Positions 17,516 through 25,926 of a DNA stretch of 64,000 bases are shown here, one piece after another. The position numbers were made by a program, and so were the translations under genes. Location of the stretch: contig NZ_CP021912.1 of the NCBI RefSeq assembly GCF_003264115.1, positions 1,161,001 through 1,225,000 of the forward strand, given 5' to 3'. How positions within the stretch are numbered: position 1 is the stretch's first letter; each line of letters begins with the position of its first letter. The DNA comes from Erythrobacter sp. KY5. GTDB taxonomy: Bacteria > Pseudomonadota > Alphaproteobacteria > Sphingomonadales > Sphingomonadaceae. The notes below the pieces were generated by a model that did no database searches, was not told where the DNA came from, and saw nothing but the letters and a program-made list of their open reading frames with translations.

Positions 17516-18628
17516 ATGGACGGCGGCGCTCAATTCACGCTTCACGACGAGGAAGGCGGCGGAACGACGCTTGCGCTGTCGGGCCGGCTGCTTGTCTCCA
17601 CCATCGGAAAGGTTGAGCGCGAACTCAGTCGCCTGGGTGACGAAATCGGCCGTGTGGATGTGTCCGAGGTCGAGGAAATGGACACGGTCGGCGCCTGGGT
17701 CGTTTGCCGCTTTGCAGGCCATCGCTCCGCCGAAATCACCGGAGCCACCCCCTCGGCCAAACGTCTGCTCGAAGCGGTCGAGGCGGCATCTAGCGATGTT
17801 GAGATCACCCCTGACCGTACGCCCGTGTGGGAGCGTGTGCCGCTGGCTATGGGTGAAAAGGTCTATGCCGCGCGTTCTGGCATTTACGGGGTCGTCGGAT
17901 TTTTCGGGCAGATCCTGATCGGATTTGGCAGCCTGCTTCGCCATCCGTCGACCTTCCCGCTGAAAGCAACCGTGCGCCAGATGGAGATGGTCGGCGTGGC
18001 GGCCCTGCCGATCATCGGGCTGATGAGCTTCCTCATCGGTATCGTCATCGCGCAGCAGGGCGCGGTTCAGCTGGCGCAATTCGGGGCGGAGACGCTGACC
18101 GTCAACCTCGTCGGACGCATCACGCTGCGCGAACTTGGCGTGCTGATGACCGCGATCATGGTCGCAGGGCGTTCGGGCAGCGCCTTTGCCGCGCAGATCG
18201 GGACGATGAAGCTGACCGAGGAAGTGGACGCGATGCGCACCATCGGCATTTCCCCGATTGAGCGGCTGGTTATCCCGCGCATCCTCGCCTGCACCTTCAT
18301 GATGGTGGTGCTGGGCTTTTATGCCTCGATCGTCGGCATTATCGGCGGCGCGGTGGTGGGGCACCTTTCGCTCGGCATTCCGTTCTTCACCTTTCTTGAG
18401 CGCATTCAGGAAGTGGTGCCGCTGCACGATGTGTGGGTCGGCCTTGTCAAGGCGCCGGTCTTCGGGCTGATCGTCGCTCTTGCAGGGTGCTATCACGGCA
18501 TGCAGGTAAAAGGGGATTCCGAACAGGTCGGCATTCGCACGACGATGGCCGTGGTGTCAGCAATCTTCGCCGTCATCGTCCTCGACGCATTCTTCGCGGT
18601 GTTCTTCACCGAAATCGGCTGGGGCTGA
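17516..18628 (+). CDS. mlaE: MlaE-type ABC transporter permease with N-terminal STAS domain
   Basis: A 370-residue protein. Residues 1-95 form a STAS (MlaB-like) domain with VSEVEEMDTVGAWVV, and the rest is the MlaE/YrbE permease with five or so helices. VGVAALPIIGLMSFLIGIVIAQQ and the conserved EVDAMRTIGISPIERLVIPR loop mark the family. It carries glycerophospholipids between outer and inner membranes. Fusion of STAS and permease replaces the separate mlaB gene of E. coli. The ATG at 17516 follows a TTGAGG site and begins the STAS domain. It heads a four-gene cluster through 21143. Confidence 0.9.
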   Translation: MDGGAQFTLHDEEGGGTTLALSGRLLVSTIGKVERELSRLGDEIGRVDVSEVEEMDTVGAWVVCRFAGHRSAEITGATPSAKRLLEAVEAASSDVEITPDRTPVWERVPLAMGEKVYAARSGIYGVVGFFGQILIGFGSLLRHPSTFPLKATVRQMEMVGVAALPIIGLMSFLIGIVIAQQGAVQLAQFGAETLTVNLVGRITLRELGVLMTAIMVAGRSGSAFAAQIGTMKLTEEVDAMRTIGISPIERLVIPRILACTFMMVVLGFYASIVGIIGGAVVGHLSLGIPFFTFLERIQEVVPLHDVWVGLVKAPVFGLIVALAGCYHGMQVKGDSEQVGIRTTMAVVSAIFAVIVLDAFFAVFFTEIGWG

Positions 18629-18631
18629 GGC

Positions 18632-19507
18632 ATGGCAGACAAACGCAACATGACCGTCCAGCACAACGCCCAGCTTCACCCCGAAGACCACGACCGCTTT
18701 GCATCGCATCCGCCCATCGTGGTCGAAGGGCTGGTCAACAAGTTCGGCGATTTCGCTGTGCATGACGGGCTCGACCTGACGGTCCAGCGCGGGGAAATCC
18801 TTGGCGTGGTCGGCGGATCGGGGACCGGCAAATCGGTTCTGATGCGCTCTATCATCGGGCTTCAGACGCCCACGGCTGGCCGGATCGAAGTGCTCGGCCG
18901 CTGCATCACGGATGGCGACCCCGATGAAAATATCGGTGTGCGCTGCCGCTGGGGCGTGCTGTTTCAGGGCGGGGCGCTGTTTTCCACGCTGACCGTCGGC
19001 GAAAATGTCGAAGTGCCGCTTAAGCAGTTCTACCCCGAGCTTTCCGACGATCTTCGGATGGAAATCGCGCGCTACAAGGTGCTTCTATCAGGCCTGCCGG
19101 AAGATGCGGTTGCCAAATACCCGTCAGAGCTTTCGGGCGGGATGAGGAAACGCGCTGGCCTTGCCCGCGCGCTCGCGCTCGAACCCGAGCTGCTGTTTCT
19201 CGATGAGCCGACGGCGGGTCTCGACCCGATCGGTGCGGCCAAGTTCGACAGACAGACGCGCGAATTGAAGGAGACGCTGGGTCTCACGGTTTTCCTGATC
19301 ACGCACGATCTCGATACGCTTTACGAAATCTGCGACCGGGTGGCCGTGCTGGCTGATAAGAAGGTGATCGCGGTCGGGACAATCCCGGAATTGCTCGAAA
19401 CGCGCCATCCGTGGATCGACGAATATTTCAACGGCCCGCGCGGTCGCGGAGCAATGACCGCGCACCGCCTGAACGCCGGACGCCGCGCAGCCGATTGGGG
19501 GGATTAA
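18632..19507 (+). CDS. mlaF: MlaF-type ABC transporter ATP-binding protein
   Basis: A 291-residue ATPase that drives the Mla lipid transporter. Walker A is GGSGTGKS (61-68), the signature is LSGGMRKRAGLARAL, Walker B is LLFLDEPTAGLDP, and the switch histidine is in FLITHDLDTLYE. An extra hydrophilic leader of about 28 residues precedes the domain. The gene begins three bases after mlaE. The C-terminal tail (YFNGPRGRGAMTAHR) resembles the MlaF extension that contacts MlaB. Confidence 0.92.
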   Translation: MADKRNMTVQHNAQLHPEDHDRFASHPPIVVEGLVNKFGDFAVHDGLDLTVQRGEILGVVGGSGTGKSVLMRSIIGLQTPTAGRIEVLGRCITDGDPDENIGVRCRWGVLFQGGALFSTLTVGENVEVPLKQFYPELSDDLRMEIARYKVLLSGLPEDAVAKYPSELSGGMRKRAGLARALALEPELLFLDEPTAGLDPIGAAKFDRQTRELKETLGLTVFLITHDLDTLYEICDRVAVLADKKVIAVGTIPELLETRHPWIDEYFNGPRGRGAMTAHRLNAGRRAADWGD

Positions 19508-19569
19508 TCCAGTGGCACTTGCACAACAAATTGGACAGGCGCGCCTTTGCGCGTTCATAGGGTAGCGCG

Positions 19570-20517
19570 ATGGAAACGAGAGCCAATCACCTCTGGGTCG
19601 GCGCAGTTACGCTCGTACTGCTTGCGGCAATGGCGGCGTTCATTGTCTGGATTGCCCGGTTGAACCAGGGCGACGTCAACGAATATGACATCTTCTACGC
19701 GCAGTCGGTTTCCGGCCTCGCACAGGGTAGCCAGGTCGCGTATGCAGGCGTTCCCGTCGGTCAGGTGGTCGACATTGCGCTGTCCGAGGATGATCCTGAA
19801 TTCGTGCGCGTTCGCATCCGGGTGCGTGACGAAGTGCCGATCCTGATCGGAACCACGGCGACGATCCAGTCGAGCTTTACCGGCGTTTCGACGATCCTGC
19901 TCGATGGTGCGCGCGGCGGCGCTCCTTCGATTACCTGTGACACCACCGCATGTCCCGAAGGCCGCCCGGTGATCCCGCCCAAGGATGGCGGCATCAACGC
20001 GCTTCTAAACAACGCGCCGCTCTTGCTTGAGCGGCTGGCCACGCTGACCGAGAACCTCAACATTCTGCTGGGCCCTGAAAATCAGGAGAACCTGCGCGGT
20101 ATCCTCGCCAATTCGAACCGTCTGACAGATGAGCTTGCCGATGCAGCACCGCGCCTTGAGGGCACTTTTGCCGAATTCGAGATTGCGCTGCGCGAAGCGG
20201 GCGAGGCGCTCGATGCGTTCGAGCAGGCGACCCGCTCGACCGATCAGCTGATCAATCAGGAAGGTCCGGCGCTGGCAGAGGAACTACGCGGAACCCTGCG
20301 CAGCGCCAACGACGCCGCAGCCGCGCTTGCGGCAACGCTCGAAGACACGCGGCCAGCTGCGCGCCAGCTTCGCGAAGGCACTTTACCAGCGGCAGAAGCC
20401 ACCTTGCGCGACCTGCGCAACACCAGCCGCTCGCTTCGCGCGATTACCGAACAGATCGAAACGCAAGGGGCAGGTTCGCTGCTCGGGGGACAGGCGCTGC
20501 CTGATTATGAGCCATGA
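19570..20517 (+). CDS. mlaD: MlaD family (MCE domain) substrate-binding protein
   Basis: A 315-residue protein anchored by one N-terminal helix (about residues 12-32, TLVLLAAMAAFIVWIA). It has an MCE domain from about 38 to 120, with the YDIFYAQSVSGLAQGSQVAYAGVPVGQV pattern beginning near residue 39. The long C-terminal region is rich in Ala, Glu and Arg and should form the alpha-helical part that builds the hexameric channel. It binds lipid in the periplasm and passes it to MlaE. A gap of 62 bases separates it from mlaF. Its stop overlaps the next gene start (ATGA). Confidence 0.88.
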   Translation: METRANHLWVGAVTLVLLAAMAAFIVWIARLNQGDVNEYDIFYAQSVSGLAQGSQVAYAGVPVGQVVDIALSEDDPEFVRVRIRVRDEVPILIGTTATIQSSFTGVSTILLDGARGGAPSITCDTTACPEGRPVIPPKDGGINALLNNAPLLLERLATLTENLNILLGPENQENLRGILANSNRLTDELADAAPRLEGTFAEFEIALREAGEALDAFEQATRSTDQLINQEGPALAEELRGTLRSANDAAAALAATLEDTRPAARQLREGTLPAAEATLRDLRNTSRSLRAITEQIETQGAGSLLGGQALPDYEP

Positions 20518-21143
20518 GAACTGCGAAAATGATCAAACCGGCCTTCACCCTATCCGCGCTTGTCGGCGCAAGCCTTGCGCTCTCGGCATGCGTGAGTGTT
20601 GGCGGGTCAGAACCGCCCGATAGCCTGCTCAGCCTGACGCCGACCGCCATGGCTCCCGCTGGCTCGGGCGCGTCGCACAACCGCGCAGGTAACGAAACCT
20701 CCGCCATCGCGGTGCTCACCCCCGAAGTCCCCGCAAAGATCGACGTGCAGCGCGTGCCTGTGAACGTGTCCGACACCGAGATTGCCTACCTGCAGGAAGC
20801 GGTCTGGGTCGAAAAGCCCGCGCGCCTGTTCCGCCGCCTGTTGGGCGAGACGCTGCGCACGCGCGGTTCAATGCTGGTGCTCGATGGCGAGGATTCGCCC
20901 ACGGTCGCCACGCGATACCTGCGCGGCAGCCTCATTGAGATGGGCTATGATGCGCCCACCTCGTCGGTTGTGGTGAGCTTCAACGCGGTCCTGACCAGCG
21001 ACGATGGCACGGTCACATCGCGGCGGTTCGAAGCGCGCGAGGAGGGGGTTCTGGCCGAAGTGTCTGCGGTCGGTCCGGCGCTCAACCGCGCGTCGAACAC
21101 GCTCGCCGGCGAAGTCGCCGACTGGGTGATTTCAAAGCCTTAA
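20514..21143 (+). CDS. ABC-type transport auxiliary lipoprotein (YmbA/PqiC-like)
   Basis: A 209-residue lipoprotein. The signal peptide ends in a lipobox LALSAC with Cys26 as the lipidated residue. The body matches the auxiliary lipoprotein family: LSLTPTAMAP near the N terminus, then VPAKIDVQRVPVNVSDTEIAYLQEAVW and RLFRRLLGETLRTRG. It would sit in the outer or inner membrane facing the periplasm as partner of the MCE protein, like PqiC with PqiB. Translation is coupled to mlaD by a 4-base overlap. It converges with, and overlaps by four bases, the 3' end of the atp12 gene. Confidence 0.82.
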   Translation: MRTAKMIKPAFTLSALVGASLALSACVSVGGSEPPDSLLSLTPTAMAPAGSGASHNRAGNETSAIAVLTPEVPAKIDVQRVPVNVSDTEIAYLQEAVWVEKPARLFRRLLGETLRTRGSMLVLDGEDSPTVATRYLRGSLIEMGYDAPTSSVVVSFNAVLTSDDGTVTSRRFEAREEGVLAEVSAVGPALNRASNTLAGEVADWVISKP

Positions 21144-21838
21144 TCGGCCACCGCAAGCCGCACGAATTCGCGCGCTTTCAGGAACGCAGCCTCGCGCCGA
21201 ACGCGGCGTTCCTCGGCTTCTTCGTCGCGGCCCCAAAGCTCGGCCTGCCATTCTTCTTCAAGGCTCGCCGCCTGCCACAGCGCCAGCGCGTCGGCATCAG
21301 GCTCGCTCGCTTCGAGCGCGACCATCAACGATGCGGCAAGCGATGTCATCGCCTCGATCCCGGAAAGCGCAAACGGCGTTTGCTGGCCGAGAGCTTCGCG
21401 CAACTTCGCCAGCGTCGCCTCGCTCTGCGGACGGTGGACGATGCCGCTCACCCGGACAAGTTCGATCCCGTGGCGCTTTTCGAAGCGCGCTGCGATCGGC
21501 TCCCATATCTCCTGCTGACGGGAATAAAGCGGTTCGTCCGGATCGGCGCGATAGAGCAGCGTGTCGGTGTCGCCATAGGTGAGAACCTTGTCGGCATGCG
21601 CAGCGGGATTGTCCGCCACGATGTCGAGCGCGTAATCCGCCATGTCGCGAAAGGGCAGCGATGCGGGGTCGATCTTATCCCCTTGCGCATCCCACTCTGC
21701 CGCCAATGCGCTGGCGAGCGCCTGCGTCGGCACGATCTGGCCGGCGCCTTTCTGCGTTCGCAGCCCGCGCCCGTCGAGCGTGACCTGCCACCCACCCGGA
21801 GCCTGCTGGGTGTCGACTGACTTGTAAAATCGCTTCAC
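21140..21838 (-). CDS. ATP12-type F1-ATPase assembly chaperone
   Basis: A 232-residue protein of the ATP12 family, which in mitochondria and alphaproteobacteria assists assembly of the F1 alpha subunit. MKRFYKSVDT at the start, GGWQVTLDGRGLRTQ, and the central SLPFRDMADYALDIVADNP and DTDTLLYRADPDEPL follow the family pattern, as does the C-terminal WQAASLEEEWQAELWGRDEEA. The start is GTG and overlaps the stop of the upstream gene by four bases (GTGA). It is the last gene of the five-gene chain that begins with crcB. Confidence 0.88.
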   Translation of the reverse strand: MKRFYKSVDTQQAPGGWQVTLDGRGLRTQKGAGQIVPTQALASALAAEWDAQGDKIDPASLPFRDMADYALDIVADNPAAHADKVLTYGDTDTLLYRADPDEPLYSRQQEIWEPIAARFEKRHGIELVRVSGIVHRPQSEATLAKLREALGQQTPFALSGIEAMTSLAASLMVALEASEPDADALALWQAASLEEEWQAELWGRDEEAEERRVRREAAFLKAREFVRLAVAD

Positions 21839-22089
21839 GGTTTATCCATGCCTTCGGGCAGGTGGGTGTCGCGGGCCTTGAACCGGCGCGCTAGAAGCGG
21901 TGGGCCGAAGAAGAACGCGATCAGCCCTGCGACTGCTAGCCCCACGCCCAGCCAGTAGGGCGCAGGCACCACTGCGCGGGCAATCGCAATGCCAAGCAGC
22001 ACCGCGCCGATCGAGGCAAAGCGGGTGAGTTGCAGGTAGACGTAGCGCTGCTGCGCGCGCTCACGCTCTTCATCGGTGTAGGTGCTCAT
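21835..22089 (-). CDS. Small two-helix membrane protein
   Basis: An 84-residue protein of unknown function. A charged N terminus (MSTYTDEERERAQQRYVYLQ) is followed by two hydrophobic segments, about residues 24-43 and 47-64, and a basic C-terminal tail. It is linked at both ends by 4-base overlaps: the ATG at 22089 overlaps the HAD gene stop and its own stop overlaps the GTG start of atp12. The tight coupling argues that it is a real gene. A longer frame starting at 22185 would lie entirely inside the HAD gene and is not supported. Confidence 0.75.
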   Translation of the reverse strand: MSTYTDEERERAQQRYVYLQLTRFASIGAVLLGIAIARAVVPAPYWLGVGLAVAGLIAFFFGPPLLARRFKARDTHLPEGMDKP

Positions 22090-22745
22090 GAAGGCCGCTC
22101 CAATTCTTCGCGCAGCGCCGCAACATCGCGCACCACCACGTCGGCACCACTCGCTTCGAGTTCTTCGCTGGTGTGATAGCCCCATGCGACGCCGATCGCG
22201 CGCACCCGGCCAGCGCGGGCCATCTGCATGTCGAAGCTGGTATCGCCGATCATCACGGCATTTTCGGGCTCTGCCGCTGCTTCGAACAGAGCGGCTTCAA
22301 GCATCGCAGGATGAGGCTTGGACGGATGGCGGTCGGCAGTCTGGAGCGAGACGAACAGGTCGGTGAGACCGTGCGTTGCAAGGCAGGCGGCAAGCCCGCG
22401 ATCCGATTTGCCCGTGGCGACGGCGAGGCTCCAGCCGTCTTTGTGAAGGTCACGCAGCAGGTCGGCGATCCCGTCATAAAGCGGCTCGCTCAGCAAGCCT
22501 TCCTCACGACGGGCGCGGAAGGAGGATTTATAGAATTCGGTCAGGTCGCGCTGCTTGCCCACGTCCTGTTCGGGCGCGAGTTCGCGGATTGCAACCGGCA
22601 GGCTCAGCCCGACAAGGCGGCGCACCTGCGCGGGGTCTGGTTCTGGCAGCCGCGCCTTCTGGAAAGCGTGCGCCATCGCCCAGAGGACATCGGCCTGCCC
22701 ATCGACAAGCGTGCCGTCGCAATCAAAGACGGCGAGGCGCGTCAC
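22086..22745 (-). CDS. HAD-superfamily hydrolase (phosphoglycolate phosphatase-like)
   Basis: A 219-residue phosphatase of the haloacid dehalogenase superfamily. The nucleophile motif is Asp8-Cys-Asp10-Gly-Thr in VFDCDGTLVD, motif II is AVATGKSDRG, and motif III/IV is VMIGDTSFDMQMARAG. The cap between residues 20 and 90 is the alpha-helical type seen in phosphoglycolate phosphatase and pyrophosphatase PpaX. The natural substrate is not clear from sequence. The start is GTG, overlapping the stop of the pseudouridine synthase gene by four bases. Confidence 0.85.
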   Translation of the reverse strand: MTRLAVFDCDGTLVDGQADVLWAMAHAFQKARLPEPDPAQVRRLVGLSLPVAIRELAPEQDVGKQRDLTEFYKSSFRARREEGLLSEPLYDGIADLLRDLHKDGWSLAVATGKSDRGLAACLATHGLTDLFVSLQTADRHPSKPHPAMLEAALFEAAAEPENAVMIGDTSFDMQMARAGRVRAIGVAWGYHTSEELEASGADVVVRDVAALREELERPS

Positions 22746-23947
22746 CTGCTGCGACCCTTCGGCTTGCCTGGCGCTTTGCCCTTGGCCGGCGCTTTGCCCT
22801 TCGCGGGAGCTTTCGCCTTCTTCTTCGCCGTCACCTTCGACGTCGCGCGTGTGCGGCGTTCGCCCCGGCGGTCCTTGCGGAATTGCTTGGCGTGTCGGCG
22901 GGCGGCCTGCTTTTTCTCCGCAGGCGTGCGTTCGGGCGCTTCGTCGCGGACGGGCGAGGCATCGCTGAGCGAGATATCGAAACCGAGCGATTCCATGCTG
23001 GCGGCAAAGTGTTCGGGCAGGTCGGCAGTCACATCGAGCTTGCCGCCCGCGCCTTTCTGTTCCGGCGTGCCGATGATGAGTCGGCGCGCGTGGAGGTGCA
23101 TCTTGCGGCTGATCGCGCCGGTCAGGAAGGCATCCTGCCCGCCATATTTGCCATCGCCGACAATCGGGTGGCCGATCGCTGCCAAGTGGACGCGCAGCTG
23201 GTGCGTGCGACCGGTCAGCGGCTCAAGCTCGACCCATGCCGCGCGCGTGCCCGCCCGCTCGACCACGCGGTAGCGGGTTTTGGCGATCTGGCCGCCTTCC
23301 TCATCGACATGCATTTTCTCGCCGCCCGTTCCCGGCTGCTTGGCGAGCGGGGCGTCGATGGTCCCCTCGCGCACTTCGGGCACACCCACGACGAGCGCCC
23401 AGTAAACCTTGCGCGCGCTTCGGCCTGAGAATTTGCGCGAATAGGTTGCCGCGCTCCCCGGTGTGCGCGCAATAAGCAGCACGCCCGACGTATCCTTGTC
23501 GAGCCGGTGGACGAGGCGCGGACGCGGAGCGTCCTCCTCCTCATCATCGACAAAGGCATCGAGCAGCCCGTCGACATGCTTGGTCGTCTTGCTGCCGCCC
23601 TGCGTTGCGAGGCCCGGCGGCTTGTTCAGCACGATGGCGCTGGGTGTTTCGCGGATCACCATGGCGTGTGCCTCGGCAATCTCTTCCTCGGTCAGCGGAC
23701 GGCGCGGCTTGGGGCCGCGTTTCTGGTCCTCACCGCCGGGCGGAACGCGCAGAACCTGTCCGGCCTCAAGCCGATCCTCAGGCTTCACCCGCCCGCCATC
23801 GACGCGCACCTGACCGGTCCTTGCCCAGCGCGAGATGGTCGCAAAGCCGATCTTGGGAAGGTTGCGCTTGAACCAGCGGTCCAGGCGGATGCCGTCGTCA
23901 TCTTCGGAGATGGTGAACTGGCGTACTTCGTTAGCGGATTTGTTCAT
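22742..23947 (-). CDS. RluA-family pseudouridine synthase with S4 domain
   Basis: A 401-residue enzyme that isomerises uridine in rRNA. An S4 RNA-binding domain spans about residues 18-75, and the catalytic Asp is Asp150 in VHRLDKDTSG. GRTHQLRVHLAAIGHPIVGD marks the active-site region. This is closest to RluC/RluD types. From residue 350 on there is a long basic tail with repeated AKGKAPAK units, uncommon in enterobacterial homologues. The ATG at 23947 overlaps the crcB stop; the upstream in-frame extension to 24373 lies inside crcB and is not translated. Confidence 0.88.
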   Translation of the reverse strand: MNKSANEVRQFTISEDDDGIRLDRWFKRNLPKIGFATISRWARTGQVRVDGGRVKPEDRLEAGQVLRVPPGGEDQKRGPKPRRPLTEEEIAEAHAMVIRETPSAIVLNKPPGLATQGGSKTTKHVDGLLDAFVDDEEEDAPRPRLVHRLDKDTSGVLLIARTPGSAATYSRKFSGRSARKVYWALVVGVPEVREGTIDAPLAKQPGTGGEKMHVDEEGGQIAKTRYRVVERAGTRAAWVELEPLTGRTHQLRVHLAAIGHPIVGDGKYGGQDAFLTGAISRKMHLHARRLIIGTPEQKGAGGKLDVTADLPEHFAASMESLGFDISLSDASPVRDEAPERTPAEKKQAARRHAKQFRKDRRGERRTRATSKVTAKKKAKAPAKGKAPAKGKAPGKPKGRSR

Positions 23948-24360
23948 GATGAACTCTGCCCCATGACAAGACCGATGATGAAAGCGGCCATTCCGGCGAT
24001 GACCGAAACGCCGACATAAGCGAGGGCGGGCAGATAGGCAGCGCGGTGCATCATGGTCACCATTTCCGCGCTGAAGGCGCTGAAGGTGGTGAAGCCGCCA
24101 AGCAGGCCCACGCCGACCAGCAGCCGTAGCGTCTCCCCCGTTTGTGCGCCCACACTGGCCCGCGCGAGCCAGCCGAACAGGAGGCCCATGGCAAGGCTGC
24201 CAATCACGTTGACGGCAAGCGTTGGCCAGGGAAATGTTGCACCGTGGGGCGCCATATGCGTAACCAGCCGTCCCGCCTGATAGCGGCCGACGGCACCGAT
24301 CCCGCCGCCAAGGGCGACGTAAAGCGATGCAAGGGCTGGGGAGAGTGAAGCTGTGCTCAT
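23944..24360 (-). CDS. crcB: Fluoride efflux channel CrcB/Fluc
   Basis: A 138-residue membrane protein with four hydrophobic segments that exports fluoride as a dual-topology dimer. Family motifs are GGGIGAVGRYQAGRL near residue 18, NVIGSLAMGLLFGWL near 50, and GLLGGFTTFSAFSAE near 87, which contains the Phe-box and the central Na+ site. I looked for a fluoride riboswitch between 24361 and 24567 and saw none. It is the first gene of the overlapping five-gene chain. Confidence 0.9.
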   Translation of the reverse strand: MSTASLSPALASLYVALGGGIGAVGRYQAGRLVTHMAPHGATFPWPTLAVNVIGSLAMGLLFGWLARASVGAQTGETLRLLVGVGLLGGFTTFSAFSAEMVTMMHRAAYLPALAYVGVSVIAGMAAFIIGLVMGQSSS

Positions 24361-24567
24361 GAGCGGCCTGCATTAGCGGGAAGGTTGCCGCGCCGCCACA
24401 GTGAAAGCACTCTGAGCCTTGCCATTTTCACCACGCGGCGTTATGTGCGCCTCAGTTTTCGCGTGAACCTGCAAGGATTCGCGCCGTTTCCAGCGTCAAA
24501 TTTACGCGCACTCCCGCAAGGCAAACGGCGGGCTCAGGCGCTTTTTGAAATGAGGTAATAGTCGTTT

Positions 24568-24774
24568 ATGCAAATCATCGTTCGCGATAACAACGTCGAT
24601 CAGGCCCTTCGTGCGCTCAAGAAGAAGCTGCAGCGTGAAGGTGTATATCGCGAGATGAAGCTGCGTCGGCACTACGAAAAGCCGAGCGAAAAGCGCGCCC
24701 GTGAAAAGGCTGCTGCCGTTCGCCGTGCACGCAAGCTTGAGCGTAAGCGTATGGAGCGCGACGGCATCAAGTAA
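24568..24774 (+). CDS. rpsU: 30S ribosomal protein S21
   Basis: A 68-residue, strongly basic ribosomal protein that helps position the mRNA start region on the small subunit. The sequence follows bS21 throughout: [21 protein letters not shown], then [20 protein letters not shown] and a Lys/Arg-rich tail. A GAGGT element lies upstream of the ATG. A strong intrinsic terminator lies at 24903-24929, after which the FKBP gene begins, so rpsU is probably a single-gene transcript. Confidence 0.96.
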   Translation: MQIIVRDNNVDQALRALKKKLQREGVYREMKLRRHYEKPSEKRAREKAAAVRRARKLERKRMERDGIK

Positions 24775-24902
24775 GATGTCGCGAGGGGCAACGGCTTTGT
24801 GCCGATGCCCTTCAGCCAAAGCGGGAACCGGTTTTGCGCCCGGAAGGGCCGAGCCGAAAACAAGCGCGAAACGCTTGAAACCCGCCACCGGATAAGCCAT
24901 CA

Positions 24903-24929
24903 GGGCGCGGACAGTCTCCGCGCCCTTTT
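24903..24929 (+). terminator. Rho-independent terminator after rpsU
   Basis: A perfect nine-base stem, GGGCGCGGA (24903-24911) with TCCGCGCCC (24917-24925), closes a five-base loop and is followed by four T residues. It separates rpsU from the FKBP gene. Confidence 0.85.
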
Positions 24930-24964
24930 GCTTATGGGGCGCCTGCTTTCTTCAGGGATCATCA

Positions 24965-25567
24965 ATGGCCGAAATTACCCGCGTACCGCTTCAGCCCGTT
25001 GCCAAGGGCTCGCTGACCAAAATCTGGCTCGGCGTTGTCGTCGCGCTGCTGGTGGGCGCAGGCCTCGCTTTCGCAGCGGTGCCCAAGGGGTTCAGCATCG
25101 ACACGCTGGTCGCAGGCGAAGGACCTAATCCTGAGCAGGGCGACATGGTCTTCGTGAAGTATAAAGGCTCGCTCGCCTCCACCGGCGAAGTGTTCGACGA
25201 ATCGCAGGACATCCCGCTCCCGATCGAAGGCGTGTTTCCCGAAGGCAGCCCGTTCCCGGTCGAGCCTGATTCCACCATCGAAGGCTTCTACCAGGGCCTT
25301 CAGCAGATGCAGAAGGGCGGCAAGTACGAACTCTATATCCCGTCCGACATGGCCTATGGCGCAGAACCGCCTCCCGGCGCGCCGATCCCGCCGAACGCAG
25401 ACCTCGTGTTCGAGATCGAAGTGGTCGACATCATGAGCCGCGAAGTGTTCGACAGGAACCTCACCATCCTGCAACGCGCTATGCAGGGCGGTCTTGGGCA
25501 GGGCGGCCCCGGAGGCCCGCCGGAAGGTCAGGCGCAGGACGTGCCGGGCGCAGTACCACCGCAATAA
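24965..25567 (+). CDS. Membrane-anchored FKBP-type peptidyl-prolyl isomerase
   Basis: A 200-residue protein. A single helix at about 20-40 ([19 protein letters not shown]) anchors it, and an FKBP domain follows from about 50 to 157, with [43 protein letters not shown] and [24 protein letters not shown]. It should assist protein folding in the periplasm. The last 40 residues are Gly/Pro/Gln rich and probably disordered. AGGGA lies upstream of the ATG. It precedes gatC by 40 bases. Confidence 0.88.
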   Translation: MAEITRVPLQPVAKGSLTKIWLGVVVALLVGAGLAFAAVPKGFSIDTLVAGEGPNPEQGDMVFVKYKGSLASTGEVFDESQDIPLPIEGVFPEGSPFPVEPDSTIEGFYQGLQQMQKGGKYELYIPSDMAYGAEPPPGAPIPPNADLVFEIEVVDIMSREVFDRNLTILQRAMQGGLGQGGPGGPPEGQAQDVPGAVPPQ

Positions 25568-25607
25568 TCTTGAACCGGGTGATTTGAACCCGCCGAGGAA
25601 AACACAG

Positions 25608-25910
25608 ATGTCGGTTGATAAACAAACCGTCGCCAAGATCGCGTCACTGGCGCGCATCAAGATGGGCGATGAAGAACTCGAACGCATGGTGCCGGAACTC
25701 AACGGCATCCTCAATTGGGTGGAACAGCTGGGCGAAGTGAACGTCGAGGGCGTCGAGCCGATGTCGGCTGTCATCCCCAACACGCTGCGCCTTCGCGACG
25801 ACGTGGTCGATGCCGATCCCAAAACGGGCGGCGGCAAGCGCGACGAAGTGCTGGCCAACGCACCGGCTGCCGAGCACGGCTTTTTCGGCGTACCAAAAGT
25901 TATCGAATAG
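25608..25910 (+). CDS. gatC: Asp/Glu-tRNA amidotransferase subunit C
   Basis: A 100-residue subunit that stabilises GatA and clamps it to GatB in the enzyme that turns Glu-tRNA-Gln and Asp-tRNA-Asn into the correct amide forms. [34 protein letters not shown] and [19 protein letters not shown] are typical. The ATG at 25608 ([10 protein letters not shown]) is the family start; an in-frame start at 25494 lies inside the FKBP gene. It is followed after 16 bases by gatA. Confidence 0.93.
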   Translation: MSVDKQTVAKIASLARIKMGDEELERMVPELNGILNWVEQLGEVNVEGVEPMSAVIPNTLRLRDDVVDADPKTGGGKRDEVLANAPAAEHGFFGVPKVIE

Positions 25911-25926
25911 GTTGACCTGAACAAAC

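Noticed and set aside
17462-18496. A 344-codon frame antisense to the MlaE permease gene.
   Set aside because: The composition (His, Asp, Arg rich) is typical of antisense frames in GC-rich DNA; the permease is clearly the real gene.
24361-24567. Possible fluoride riboswitch before crcB.
   Set aside because: I could not find the conserved pseudoknot and GG-AT-rich elements in either orientation.
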